From Solirubrobacter sp963724195 (GTDB taxonomy: Bacteria; Actinomycetota; Thermoleophilia; Solirubrobacterales; Solirubrobacteraceae), in contig CAVRTQ010000012.1 in the NCBI GenBank assembly GCA_963724195.1, positions 143,459-207,458 of the forward strand: 64,000 nt of DNA. The letters are read 5' to 3'. Under the pieces are notes generated by a model, which saw only the letters and a list, made by a program, of their open reading frames with translations, was not told the origin of the DNA and made no database searches. How positions within the stretch are numbered: position 1 is the first letter of the stretch; each line of letters begins with the position of its first letter. Shown here piece by piece: positions 39,483 through 48,583 of this stretch. Made by a program: the position numbers and the translations under genes.

Positions 39483-41489
39483 CTAAACCATCTGTCCAGT
39501 TTCACGTGTAACCGTTCCAGGCCACCAGTTCAGGCGGCCCAGCAGGGACATCGTGGCGGGCAGCAGCAGGCCACGCACCACCGTGACGTCGAGCAGCACG
39601 GCCAGCGTCATGCCGACGCCGATCTCCCGCACTTCCGTCAGCTCGCCGAGCGCGAAGCCCGCGAACACGATGCCGATCGAGAGCGCCGCCAGCGTCACCA
39701 CCGGGCCGGTCGCGGTGATGCCCGTCAGCACCGCTTGGTCGTTGTCGCCGCTGCGGTCCCACTCCTCCTTGATGCGCGCGAGCAGGAACACCTCGTAGTC
39801 CATCGAGAGCCCGAAGATGAACATGAACAGCAGCAGCGGCGTCGTGAGGTCGAGCGGGCCGGGGAACAGCAGCACGAGCAGGCCGAGCGTCGCCAGCAGC
39901 GTCAGGACGTTCATGACGATCGCCTTCAGCGGGACGAGCACGGAGCGCGTGAGCGCGAACAGCAGCAACGCCGTGGGCAGGAACACGACGGCCAGCGCGA
40001 GCGGGAGCCGCTGACGGGTGGAGTCCTTGGCGTCGATCAGCTCCGCCGCCGGCCCGCCGACGAGCAATGACGGGTCGAGGGCGCGGATGTCCCGCACGAG
40101 CTGCTGCGCGCGGTCGCCGTCGTCACCGCCCAGCGGGTCGACCGTGTAGCCCGCGACGGTCGGCGGCAGCTCGTCGAGCGGGAGAATCTCCTCCACGTTG
40201 CGCAGCTTGATCATGCGCTGAGGCAATGCGTCGGTCGGCGGGCGCTCGGAGAGCACGGTGATCGGCTCGACGGCGCCCGTGCTGAAGTTGCGTTCGAGCA
40301 GCTCCTGCACCCGCCGCTCCTGCGCGGTCTCGGGGAGCGACGTCGCGTCGGCGTTGGCGACCTCGATCCCGAAGGCCGGGACGCTGAGCGCGATCAGGCC
40401 TGCCGCGACGGTGACGGCGACGGCCGCTGGACGGCGCTGCGCGAACGTCGCGAGCCGCGCCAGCAGGCCGAAGCTGGGGATCCGGCCGCGCGCGGGAATC
40501 CGCCGGTGGCCGACGGCGACGAGCGCCGGGACGAGCGTGAGGCCGACGAGCGTGGCCGTGGCGACGGCGAGCACGCCGCCGAGCGCCATCGCCGACAGCA
40601 CCGGGTCGGCGAACACGTACAGGGCGACGAGCGCGATGCCGACGGCCAGGCCCGAGACGAGCACGGCGCGCCCCGCGGCGGCGATCGTCCGGGCGAGCAG
40701 CTCCTCGACCGGCGCGTCCGGCTTCGCCACGCGCTCCTCCCGGAAGCGGGCGATGACGAGCAGGCTGTAGTCCACCGCGAGACCGAGGCCGAGCAGCGTG
40801 ACCACGTTCACCGCGAACTCGCTCACGGCCACGGCGCCGGCGAGCGCGTTGAGCGCCAGCAGCGATCCCGCGATCGTCGCCAGCGCGGCGGCCAGTGGGA
40901 GCAAGCCCGCGACGAACCCGCCCAGGAAGGCGATCAGCACGATCGTCAGGACGATCAGCGCGATCGTCTCGCCGCGCACCGCGTCGTCGGTGGCCTGCTC
41001 GGCGAACGTGCGCTCGGCCAGCAGCTTGCCGCCGACGAGGACCTCGGGCGCGGGGATCGCGCGCAGCCGCTCGGCCACCTGGTCGGCCACTGCCAGCGCG
41101 GCGTCGCCTTCGAGCGCCGGGTCGAGCTCGACGACCGCCAGCGAGCTCTTCCCGTCGTCGCCCTGCAGCCCGCCCGCGGTGTACGCGTCGCGGACCTCCT
41201 TCACCCCGGGCAGCTCGCGCAGCGCGTACATGATCGGCGGCACGGCGTCGACCAGGTCGCGCGCGAAGTAGTCCTTGCCGGAGATGATCGCGACGACCAG
41301 CTCGCCCTCGGGGTCGAGCTCGTCCAGGCGTTCCTGCGCGCGGGCGGACTGGCCGCGCGCGTCGTCGACGGTCTCCGTGCGGTCGTACACCCCGGCGCCG
41401 AAGACGCCGCCGATCAGCGCGAGCGCCGCCCACGCGGCGAGGATCGCGAAACGCCAGCGGGCGGCAGCCCTCCCCAGCCGTTCGAGCAC
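39483..41489 (-). CDS. MMPL-family RND transporter
   Basis: 668 residues, intact. Two repeats of the RND plan: a first helix (FAILAAWAALALIGGVFGAGV), a large extracytoplasmic loop, helices with LGLGLAVDYSLLVIARFREE, then a second half with FGLSMDYEVFLLARIKEEW and a final GRLNWWP motif. Proton-driven export of lipids or hydrophobic compounds is the family role. Divergent from a second MMPL gene at 41.66 kb. Also suggests a paralogous set with the broken copy at 56.3 kb. Confidence 0.9.
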   Translation of the reverse strand: MLERLGRAAARWRFAILAAWAALALIGGVFGAGVYDRTETVDDARGQSARAQERLDELDPEGELVVAIISGKDYFARDLVDAVPPIMYALRELPGVKEVRDAYTAGGLQGDDGKSSLAVVELDPALEGDAALAVADQVAERLRAIPAPEVLVGGKLLAERTFAEQATDDAVRGETIALIVLTIVLIAFLGGFVAGLLPLAAALATIAGSLLALNALAGAVAVSEFAVNVVTLLGLGLAVDYSLLVIARFREERVAKPDAPVEELLARTIAAAGRAVLVSGLAVGIALVALYVFADPVLSAMALGGVLAVATATLVGLTLVPALVAVGHRRIPARGRIPSFGLLARLATFAQRRPAAVAVTVAAGLIALSVPAFGIEVANADATSLPETAQERRVQELLERNFSTGAVEPITVLSERPPTDALPQRMIKLRNVEEILPLDELPPTVAGYTVDPLGGDDGDRAQQLVRDIRALDPSLLVGGPAAELIDAKDSTRQRLPLALAVVFLPTALLLFALTRSVLVPLKAIVMNVLTLLATLGLLVLLFPGPLDLTTPLLLFMFIFGLSMDYEVFLLARIKEEWDRSGDNDQAVLTGITATGPVVTLAALSIGIVFAGFALGELTEVREIGVGMTLAVLLDVTVVRGLLLPATMSLLGRLNWWPGTVTRETGQMV

Positions 41490-41658
41490 GGCGTCGATCC
41501 TAGACGCGCGAGAGATCCGCGCAGCGCTGTCTCAGCGATCGCGCATGGCGCCGGCGAAGCCGGCTGCCGCGTTCGATCGCCGTACTCCCGGGGGAGCAGA
41601 CGCGGGCGCGTGAAGTGACTCCCCCGGGCCGATGTGGAATCGGCCGCGCGAAACGAGG

Positions 41659-43659
41659 ATGCGGGACATGCTTCAGCGACTCGGTCAGCTCTCCGCCACG
41701 CGCCCCTGGCGCTCCCTGCTCGTCCTGCTCGTCTTCGTCGTCCTCGCGGGGGTGATCGGCGGCCCGGTCGCCGGCCGCCTCGACGGCGGCGACGGGTTCA
41801 CCCCGGCGGACGCGGAATCCTCGGAGGCGACGACGCAGCTCGAGCGCGCCACCGGCGAGGAGACCTCGCCCGGCGTCATCCTGCTCGTCCGCGGCGACGA
41901 CGCGGCGACGCAGGCGGCCGCGACGGAGCTCGCGGCGGTGCCAGGCGTCGCACGAGCCGAACCCGGTCCGACCTCGACGAACGGCGACAGCCACCTCGTG
42001 ATGGGCACGCTGCGCGCGGGCGTCGACGACGAGCTCGTCGCGACCGACGCGATCGCGGCCTTCGAAGGGCGCGAGGACATCGTGGTGGGTGGCGGCGCCG
42101 TCGCCGGCGCGCAGCTCGGCGAGACGATCTCGGAGGACCTCGCCCGCGCGGAGCTGTTCGCGTTCCCGCTGCTGATCCTGCTTTCACTGCTGTTCTTCCG
42201 CGGGCGGGCGGCGGTCTTGCCCCTGGTCGTGGGCATCACGACCGTGCTCGGCACGTTCCTCGTGCTGTCCGTGGTGAACCTCGTCTACGGCCTGAACGTC
42301 TTCGCCCTGAACCTCGTGATCGGGCTCGGGCTCGGCCTCGCGATCGACTACACGCTGTTCCTGGTCACGCGCTTCCGTGAGGAGCTGGCGAACGGCGCCG
42401 AGCCGCAGGCCGCCGTGCGCACCACGATGAGCACCGCGGGCCGCACGATCGTCTTCTCGGCCGCGACCGTCGCCGCCGCGCTCGGCACCCTGACGCTGTT
42501 CCCGCTCGGCTTCGCCCAGTCGATGGGCATCGCCGGCGCGTGCGTCGCGGTCGTCGCCGGCGTCGCTTCGCTGCTCGTCTCTCCCGCCCTGCTCGCGCTC
42601 TGGGGCCACAAGCTGGCCCGCAAGGAGTCCGCCGTCGCCGACGACCGCTGGCACCGCATCGCGCACGCCGTGATGCGCCGGCCGGGCGTGATCGCCGCCG
42701 TGACCGCCGCCGTGATGCTCGCCGTCGCCCTGCCCGCGCTGACCGTGAACTGGACGCCGGTCGACGCCTCCGCCGTGCCCGCGGGCAACAGCGCGCGGGT
42801 GCTCTCCGACGCCACGCAGGCCGAGTTCGGCGGCGCCGGCACCACGCCCGTGACGATGGCCGTGACCGCGCCCGAGTCCGCCGCGGCCGAGGTGGAGGCG
42901 TACGCCGCCCGCTACGACGCGCAGGCGCAGTACCTCGGCTCGAACACGTGGGCCGTGAACGTCGAAGCTCCGGGCGGCGCCGTCGGCGCGCAGGCGCGCA
43001 CGCTGGTGGATGAGGTCCGCGCCGCCGGCGCACCGCTGGAGGTGCAGGTGACCGGCCCCGCGGCCGAATTCATCGACCAGCAGGCCACGATCGCCGGCCG
43101 GCTGCCGCTCGCCCTGACCGCACTCGCCGGGCTGACCTTCGTCCTGCTGTGGCTGATGACCGGCTCGATCGTGCTGCCGCTGAAGGCCATCGTGATGAAC
43201 GCGCTGACCGTGGGCGCCGCGCTCGCACCGCTGGTGTTCCTCTACGACGGCGTCGAGCCGACCAACTTCCTGGTCGCCGCCGCGCTGATCTTCGCGCTCT
43301 CCACCGACTACGGCGTGTTCCTGCTCGGCCGCATCAAGGAAGCGCGTGACAGTGGCGAGAGCGAGCGCGAGGCCGTCGCGATCGGCATCGCCCGCACCGG
43401 GCGCGTCGTCACCGCCGCGGCGATCCTGCTCGCGGTCGCGATCGGCGCCTTCTCGACCAGCGCGATCCCGTTCATCCAGCAGATCGGCATCGCGGTCGCC
43501 TTCGGCGTCCTGATCGACGCGTTCATCGTGCGCTCGCTGCTCGTCCCCTCGCTGATGGCGCTGCTGGGCAAGTGGAACTGGTGGTCACCGAAGCCGCTGC
43601 GCCGCCTGCACGCGCGCGTCGGCATCAGCGAAGGTGGCCGCACGGCCGTCCCCGCCTGA
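41659..43659 (+). CDS. MMPL-family RND transporter
   Basis: 666 residues, intact; ATG 41659 or 41668. Motifs LGLGLAIDYTLFLVTRFREE and FALSTDYGVFLLGRIKEAR in the two halves, closing with LLGKWNWW. It is followed by a histidine kinase after 8 bases, so pump and two-component system probably form an operon and the system may sense the exported compound. Confidence 0.9.
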   Translation: MRDMLQRLGQLSATRPWRSLLVLLVFVVLAGVIGGPVAGRLDGGDGFTPADAESSEATTQLERATGEETSPGVILLVRGDDAATQAAATELAAVPGVARAEPGPTSTNGDSHLVMGTLRAGVDDELVATDAIAAFEGREDIVVGGGAVAGAQLGETISEDLARAELFAFPLLILLSLLFFRGRAAVLPLVVGITTVLGTFLVLSVVNLVYGLNVFALNLVIGLGLGLAIDYTLFLVTRFREELANGAEPQAAVRTTMSTAGRTIVFSAATVAAALGTLTLFPLGFAQSMGIAGACVAVVAGVASLLVSPALLALWGHKLARKESAVADDRWHRIAHAVMRRPGVIAAVTAAVMLAVALPALTVNWTPVDASAVPAGNSARVLSDATQAEFGGAGTTPVTMAVTAPESAAAEVEAYAARYDAQAQYLGSNTWAVNVEAPGGAVGAQARTLVDEVRAAGAPLEVQVTGPAAEFIDQQATIAGRLPLALTALAGLTFVLLWLMTGSIVLPLKAIVMNALTVGAALAPLVFLYDGVEPTNFLVAAALIFALSTDYGVFLLGRIKEARDSGESEREAVAIGIARTGRVVTAAAILLAVAIGAFSTSAIPFIQQIGIAVAFGVLIDAFIVRSLLVPSLMALLGKWNWWSPKPLRRLHARVGISEGGRTAVPA

Positions 43660-43667
43660 CACCATCC

Positions 43668-44759
43668 ATGGCCGTGAACCCGACGCTGCAGCGCTGGCTC
43701 CCCGTCCTCGTCCTGCCGCCCATCCTGCTGTTGGACGGGCTGCTCACCGACGACGGCAAGGACGTCGACGCGCTGGACGTCCTGCTCACGTACGTCGCGG
43801 TGCTGCCACTGGTGTGGCGGGCGCGGCTCGGGTTCTTCGCACTGGCCCCGCTGCTCGTCGGCGGGGTCGTGCTCGTCCTGGCCGCCTACGGCCCGGGCAC
43901 CACGGTGGTCGCCCTCCCGGCCTGGGCGTTGTACGAGCTCGCTCGCCGCAACGGTCGCCGCGACGCGATCATCGCCGCCGTCGCGCTGCCGGCCTGCGTG
44001 CTGTTGAGCATCGTGCCCTTCTCCCACGACGGCGCGGAGATGGTGTCGCTCACGTTGCGCAACACCGCGCTGTGCGAGTTGGCGCTGGCCTTGGGCTACG
44101 TGATGTGGCACAACCGCGAGGCGATCACGGCCGAGAGCGAGCAGCGGCTCAACGAGGAGCGGCTGCGGATCGCCCGGGAGGTGCACGACGTGGTCGCGCA
44201 CGCGATGGTCGCGATCAACGTGCAGGCCGGGGTCGCGGCGCACCTGCTCGACCAGGACACCGAGCAGGCGCGTGAGGCCCTGCTGCAGATCAAGCGCACG
44301 AGCGGGGACGCGCTCAACGACCTGCGGGCCACGCTCGGGGTGCTGCGTGACCCGGAGCAGGCCGCACCGATCGGTCCCGCCGCCGGGCTCGACGACCTCG
44401 ACGACGTCGCGTCCCAGCTGCGGGCCGCGGGGATCGAGGTGACGGTCGACGTGCCCACGATCGCCGTGCCCACCCCGGTGGGCGCCGCGAGCTACCGGAT
44501 CGTGCAGGAGTCCCTGACGAACGTGCTTCGGCACGCCCGCGCCACGCGCGCGTCGGTCGTCGTGCGGGTGGACGTGGACGCCGTGTCGATCGTCGTCGCC
44601 GACGACGGGACCGGCAACGGCGGGAGCGGCGGCGCCGGAGCGGGCGTGCGCGGGATGCGCGAGCGGGCGACGGCGCTGGGCGGGACGCTCGACGCCGGCC
44701 CGGGCGAGGACGGCGGCTGGTGCGTCGAAGCGTGGCTCCCGCTCTCGCGCGGTGCCGGC
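43668..44759 (+). CDS. Sensor histidine kinase, NarX/DesK type, in frame with response regulator
   Basis: 364 residues up to the regulator start. Several N-terminal membrane helices (VLVLPPILLLDGLL, APLLVGGVVLVLAAYG, LALALGYVMWH), then a HisKA_3 domain with phosphorylated His in REVHDVVAHAM, and a HATPase domain (VQESLTNVLRHA, ADDGTGNGG, GVRGMRERATALGG). It would autophosphorylate and pass phosphate to the adjoining regulator. No stop occurs before the regulator; GTGA at 44760 is the site where separate genes would overlap if a single indel is present. Confidence 0.85.
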
Positions 44760-45422
44760 GTGACCCGCGTCCTGCTGGCCGACGACCAGGGTCTCGTCCG
44801 CGCCGGGTTCAAGGCGTTGCTGTCCGCGCAACCGGACATCGACGTCGTCGGCGAGGCCTCCGACGGCGCGGAAGCGGTGGACCTGGCCGCGGCGGAGAAG
44901 CCCGACGTCGTGCTGATGGACGTGCGGATGCCGCGCATGGACGGCCTGGAGGCGACGCGCAGGATCACGCAGACGTCCGCCACGCGCGTCGTGGTGTTGA
45001 CGACGTTCGAACTCGACGAGTACGTCTTCGGCGCGCTGCGCGCGGGCGCGTCCGGGTTCCTGCTCAAGGACATCGACCCGCCCGACCTGCTCAGCGCGGT
45101 GCGCGTGGTCGCCGCCGGCGAGGCGCTGCTCGCCCCGCGCCTCACCCGGCGGCTGATCGAAGCCTTCGTCGCGCAGGAGCGCGCGGCACCCGGGCCGCGA
45201 CCCGACGACGCGATCGCGGAGCTCACCCCGCGCGAACGCGAAGTGCTGATGCTGGTCGGCCGCGGGCTCTCCAACACCGAGATCGCGGACGAGCTCGTGC
45301 TGTCCCCGCTGACCGCCAAGACGCACGTCGCGCGACTGTTCCAGAAGCTCGACGCGCGCGACCGCGCGCAGCTCGTCGTCCTGGCCTACGAGACCGGGCT
45401 GGTGATTCCGGGCGAGCGCTGA
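44760..45422 (+). CDS. NarL/LuxR-family response regulator
   Basis: About 220 residues. Receiver domain with acidic pair (VLLADDQG), phosphoacceptor Asp in VLMDVRMPRMDG, Thr in VVVLTTF and Lys in GFLLKDI. C-terminal LuxR helix-turn-helix: LTPREREVLMLVGRGLSNTEIA, SPLTAKTHVARLFQKL. As the sequence stands it is the C-terminal half of a kinase-regulator fusion. The probable target is the preceding MMPL operon. The stop overlaps the convergent HD-GYP gene by 37 bases. Confidence 0.88.
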   Translation: MTRVLLADDQGLVRAGFKALLSAQPDIDVVGEASDGAEAVDLAAAEKPDVVLMDVRMPRMDGLEATRRITQTSATRVVVLTTFELDEYVFGALRAGASGFLLKDIDPPDLLSAVRVVAAGEALLAPRLTRRLIEAFVAQERAAPGPRPDDAIAELTPREREVLMLVGRGLSNTEIADELVLSPLTAKTHVARLFQKLDARDRAQLVVLAYETGLVIPGER

Positions 45423-46742
45423 CCCGCGTCCACCCAGGACTCGAGCGCCTCGAAGTACTCGGGGCAGAACGCCGCGCCGACGTCGCGGCGCATGATCTCG
45501 AGCGCCGTGTCCGAGTCCAGCGGGCCACGGTACGGGCGGTCGGCGGTGAGCGCCTCGAACACGTCGGCGACGGCGAGGATGCGCGGCATCCAGCCGAGGT
45601 CCTCCGCGGTGAGGCCGAGGTGGTAGCCCTTGCCGTCCAGGCGCTCGTGGTGGGCGCCCGAGTCATGGGCGAAGTGCGCGGAACGGCGGGACGCGCTCGA
45701 GGATGCGCACGGTCAGCTCGGCGTGGCCGCGGATCTGGGCCCACTCGGCGGCGTCGAGCTTGCCGGGCTTGTCGAGCACGAGGTTGGAGACGCCGAGCTT
45801 GCCGAGGTCGTGCAGGAGCGCGGAGCGGCGTAGGTCGCGCACCCGGTCGGCGTCGAAGCCGAGCGTGTCGGCGACGCCGAGCGCGATCCGCGCGACGCCG
45901 GCCGAGTGGCGGCCGGTGAACGGCGACTTGGCGTCCACCACCGCGGCGAAGGCCTCAGCGACGTTGTCGAGGCCGGTGTCGTCGGCCATCAGCGTGCGGT
46001 CGGCGGGCTCGAAGATGCTCGCCACGTCCACGGCGTCGCCGGCGAGCGTGGACCAGAAGGCGCTGTCGCTGCGAGTCGTCAGCAGCGCGGCCACGAGCTC
46101 CGGGTCGAACCAGGTGCCTGAGCGCTCGGCCGCGACGTCGAGCGCCGCGGTCGCGCCGCCCTGGGCGAAGGCGATCTCGGCGACCTGCGCCAGGCCCATG
46201 ATCCGCGCCGCGAGCGGGATCTCGGTGCCGCTGAGGCCGTACGGCACGCCGTTGCCATCCCAGCGCTCGTCGAGCGCGCGGATGGCGTCCGCGGTGCTGC
46301 GCGGCAGGTCGATCATGCGGGCGATCTCGGCGCCGCGCTCACAGCGCGTGGTGTAGAGCTGGTCCTTGAGGTCCTTGGTGCGCGCGATCTCGGTGAAGCG
46401 GCGCACGCGCGTCAGCAGCGGCGCGTCGGGGAGCGTGCCGCGGAACGTCGCGGTGGCCTTTGCGCGCAGCGTGTCGCGGTCGGCGCCCTTCCAGCTCTCC
46501 TTGTAGGCGAGGTCGTCGGAGCCGAACAGCGAGCACACGGCGGCCGCGTTGGCCGAGCAGCCCGCGTCCTTGAGCAGCAGCCCGTAGTAGAGCGCGGACC
46601 GCTCCGTGTCCGGCACGCCCGCCACCGCGGCGATCCGCATGCCGATCGCGCACGAACGGGCGGCGTGGCCGGCGGGCTGGCCCTCGGTCACGTCGAGCGC
46701 GAACGACAGGGCCGAGATGATCTCGGAGAGGCGGACCTCCAT
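45386..46742 (-). CDS. Tandem HD-GYP-domain protein, one frameshift
   Basis: About 452 residues. Domain 1 is degenerate: KDAGCS where HDxGK is expected, but it keeps LDERWDGNGVPYGL like HHExxDGxGYP. Domain 2 is complete: HSAGVARIA, LLHDLGKLGVSNLVLDKPGKL, GHAELTVRILE, and across an indel near 45672 HHERLDGKGYHLGL, ADVFEALTADRPYR. HD-GYP enzymes hydrolyse cyclic di-GMP; GYH replaces GYP. ATG 46742 chosen because upstream codons only mirror noncoding sequence. Confidence 0.8.
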
Positions 46743-46829
46743 CACCACGGTGATCGGCCGTTGCCGGTGGGCCTGAAGTGGGCGCAGCCGCCCCTCGCAC
46801 TTACCTACGTGCAGTAATGTCGGTGGCAG

Positions 46830-46849
46830 CCGCGCGGAATCCCGCGCGG
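46830..46849 (+). promoter_or_regulatory. Hairpin just upstream of a Shine-Dalgarno site
   Basis: CCGCGCGG (46830-46837) and CCGCGCGG (46842-46849) form a stem with AATC loop, followed 8 bases later by the GGGAGGG site of the gene at 46870. It may modulate translation; each arm is also self-complementary. Confidence 0.3.
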
Positions 46850-46869
46850 TCCCCCACAAGGGAGGGCAT

Positions 46870-47178
46870 ATGCCCGCCAGCAGTTCGTCCGACACGCGCG
46901 AGGCTGACGCCGAGGTTCGCGCGGCCGTGATCCGCCTGTCCCGCCCCGATGGTGACGGTGGCGCCGTCATCGAGCGTGCAGCGATCCTCGCCGAAGGCAC
47001 GCCCGCAGCCGCGATCGAGGCCTGGATCATCGACCACGGCGGCCAGCCCGAGGCTCCGCTCATCGCGGCCGCCGCCCCCGGGCTCTACGGTCTGCGTCCG
47101 GACCGGCCCACGTTCGGTGGCCAGCGCCAACCCCGGCGCTACGTCCTGTCCGCCTCGGCCCTTAGCGTGACGTCATGA
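46870..47178 (+). CDS. Hypothetical protein
   Basis: 102 residues. Strong GGGAGGG site 5 bases before ATG. The sequence (EVRAAVIRLSRPDGDGGAVI, ILAEGTPAAAIEAWIIDHGG) looks soluble and alpha/beta, no known domain recognised. Its stop overlaps the next ATG (ATGA), so the two are coupled. Confidence 0.6.
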   Translation: MPASSSSDTREADAEVRAAVIRLSRPDGDGGAVIERAAILAEGTPAAAIEAWIIDHGGQPEAPLIAAAAPGLYGLRPDRPTFGGQRQPRRYVLSASALSVTS

Positions 47179-47369
47179 CCGCCAAGCCTCCCAAGCCCCC
47201 GCTGCGCGGCGAAGCCGCCTACCGCGCGCAGAAGCTCGAGATCGCCAAGAGCAACGAAGCCGCGAGCTCCGTCGCCAGGCGCAAGCGCGCCGCCAAGGAC
47301 GCCGCCTCGATCAACGAGGACGCCAAGCGCGCCCAGCGCGAGATGAAGACCCTGCGGGGACGTCCGTAG
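47175..47369 (+). CDS. Small basic hypothetical protein
   Basis: 64 residues, Lys/Arg/Ala-rich, one predicted amphipathic helix (AYRAQKLEIAKSNEAASSVA, RKRAAKDAASINEDAKRAQR). Could bind nucleic acid. ATGA overlap with the preceding gene supports translation; a terminator-like stem follows 11 bases after the stop. Confidence 0.6.
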   Translation: MTAKPPKPPLRGEAAYRAQKLEIAKSNEAASSVARRKRAAKDAASINEDAKRAQREMKTLRGRP

Positions 47370-47380
47370 CCCAGCCCCCC

Positions 47381-47403
47381 GGCCGCCAGACACGCTGGCG
47401 GCC
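47381..47403 (+). terminator. Stem-loop after small basic gene
   Basis: GGCCGCCAG (47381-47389) and CTGGCGGCC (47395-47403), perfect 9-base stem, loop ACACG, 11 bases past the stop at 47369. No U-tract. Confidence 0.6.
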
Positions 47404-47573
47404 ACAGCCGGGCTCACGGCCGGCGGACGAGCGCGTCCGCGCACAGCGCGGCGATCTCGACCCAGCCGCGCTCGCCGGTGTGGTGCGGACCTGGCCAGCC
47501 GTCCTCGACCGACTCCGCGGCGCCCGCCGCGTCCCGGACTATGTCCTGCTCACCGGTGTTCGAGGCTAAGCTG

Positions 47574-48098
47574 GTGAGCGTGCCTGTTGTCGACCCCCGC
47601 CCACTGACCGGCGAACCGCTGCCGCTCGACCTGCTCAACACCACCTGGGTCAGCGGGGACGGCCTACAGGACTGGCTGGCGGAAGCGCGCGGCGCTCGCG
47701 CGTGGCTGGATCAGCACGGGTTCACCGACGCGCCGGCCACCCCCGGCCCCTTGCGTGAGACGCGCGAGGCGCTGCGCGCGCTGCTGCTCGACCGCGACGC
47801 GGTGGCGGGCGTCAACGCCGTGCTCGCCCGCGGCGGAGAGCGGCCCGTGCTGCACGCCGGCGGGGCCTACGAGCGCCGGGTCGACGCCGAACCGGAGTGG
47901 CGGGTGCCGTGGACCTGCGCGGCGCAACTCGTGGCACTGCTCGAAACCCACGGCCGCCGGGTCCGCGCCTGCGCGAACCACGACTGCGTCCTCTGGTTCC
48001 TCGACACGTCACGCCCCGGAACGCGCCGCTGGTGCTCGATGGCCGCCTGCGGGAATCGCGACAAGGCGGTCCGTCATGGCCGCGTTCGTCACCGTTAA
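47574..48098 (+). CDS. CGNR zinc-finger transcriptional regulator
   Basis: About 174 residues from GTG 47574 (GTG 47580 also possible). N-terminal ABATE-like stress-sensor domain (PLPLDLLNTTWV, LRETREALRALLLDRD) and C-terminal CGNR zinc finger with four zinc ligands (RACANHDCVLWFLDTS, WCSMAACGNRDKAVRH). Actinobacterial DNA-binding regulators of this type often control an adjacent enzyme; here a VOC-fold protein starts 38 bases downstream after a direct repeat. The 200 bases upstream hold a possible short minus-strand coding segment (HHTGERGWVEIAALCADALV, 47414-47560) without a clear start. Confidence 0.85.
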   Translation: MSVPVVDPRPLTGEPLPLDLLNTTWVSGDGLQDWLAEARGARAWLDQHGFTDAPATPGPLRETREALRALLLDRDAVAGVNAVLARGGERPVLHAGGAYERRVDAEPEWRVPWTCAAQLVALLETHGRRVRACANHDCVLWFLDTSRPGTRRWCSMAACGNRDKAVRHGRVRHR

Positions 48099-48127
48099 AC
48101 TCGTATATACCGGTTAACTCGTGTATG
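48094..48127. promoter_or_regulatory. AT-rich direct repeat before VOC gene
   Basis: GTTAAACTCGTATATA (48094-48109) and GTTAACTCGTGTATG (48113-48127) are near-identical direct repeats between the CGNR regulator stop and the VOC gene. AT-rich sequence is rare here, and the TATATA stretch may include a -10 element, so this may be an operator/promoter. Confidence 0.5.
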
Positions 48128-48136
48128 GTGGTGAGC

Positions 48137-48580
48137 ATGACCGCTCTCGCCACCACGTTCGCCACCGGCCACGTCGGCCTCAACGTCGCTGACCTCGAGC
48201 GCAGCACCGCCTTCTACACGCGGGTGTTCGGCTGGACCCTCAAGGGCCAAGGCGACGGGTACGCGTTCCTCGGCGACGACACGCGCCTGATCCTCACGCT
48301 GTGGGCGCAGAGCGACGGTGCGTTCTCCACGCAGACACCGGGCCTGCACCACCTCTCGTTCGAAGTCGACTCGGTCGCAGACGTGCGCGCGGTGGAGGAG
48401 CGGGTGCGCGAGACGGGCCTGCGCCTCTACCACGACGGCATCGTCCCCCACAGCGAGAGCGCGTCGAGCGGCGGGCTCTTCTTCGAGGATCCCGACGGCA
48501 TCCGGCTCGAGGTGTTCACCGGCGCCGACATCCATGGCAGCGCGCCGTCCGGCGCGGCCCCGACCTGCGGCTTCTTCTAG
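48137..48580 (+). CDS. VOC-family (glyoxalase/dioxygenase-like) protein
   Basis: 147 residues, two beta-alpha-beta-beta-beta modules: GHVGLNVADLERSTAFYTRVFGW begins module 1, GLHHLSFEVDS begins module 2, FFEDPDGIRLEVF carries the last metal-ligand Glu. The positions match the His/His/Glu metal centre of the family. Substrate unknown. Start ATG 48137; ATG 48125 is also in frame. Confidence 0.85.
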   Translation: MTALATTFATGHVGLNVADLERSTAFYTRVFGWTLKGQGDGYAFLGDDTRLILTLWAQSDGAFSTQTPGLHHLSFEVDSVADVRAVEERVRETGLRLYHDGIVPHSESASSGGLFFEDPDGIRLEVFTGADIHGSAPSGAAPTCGFF

Positions 48581-48583
48581 GCC

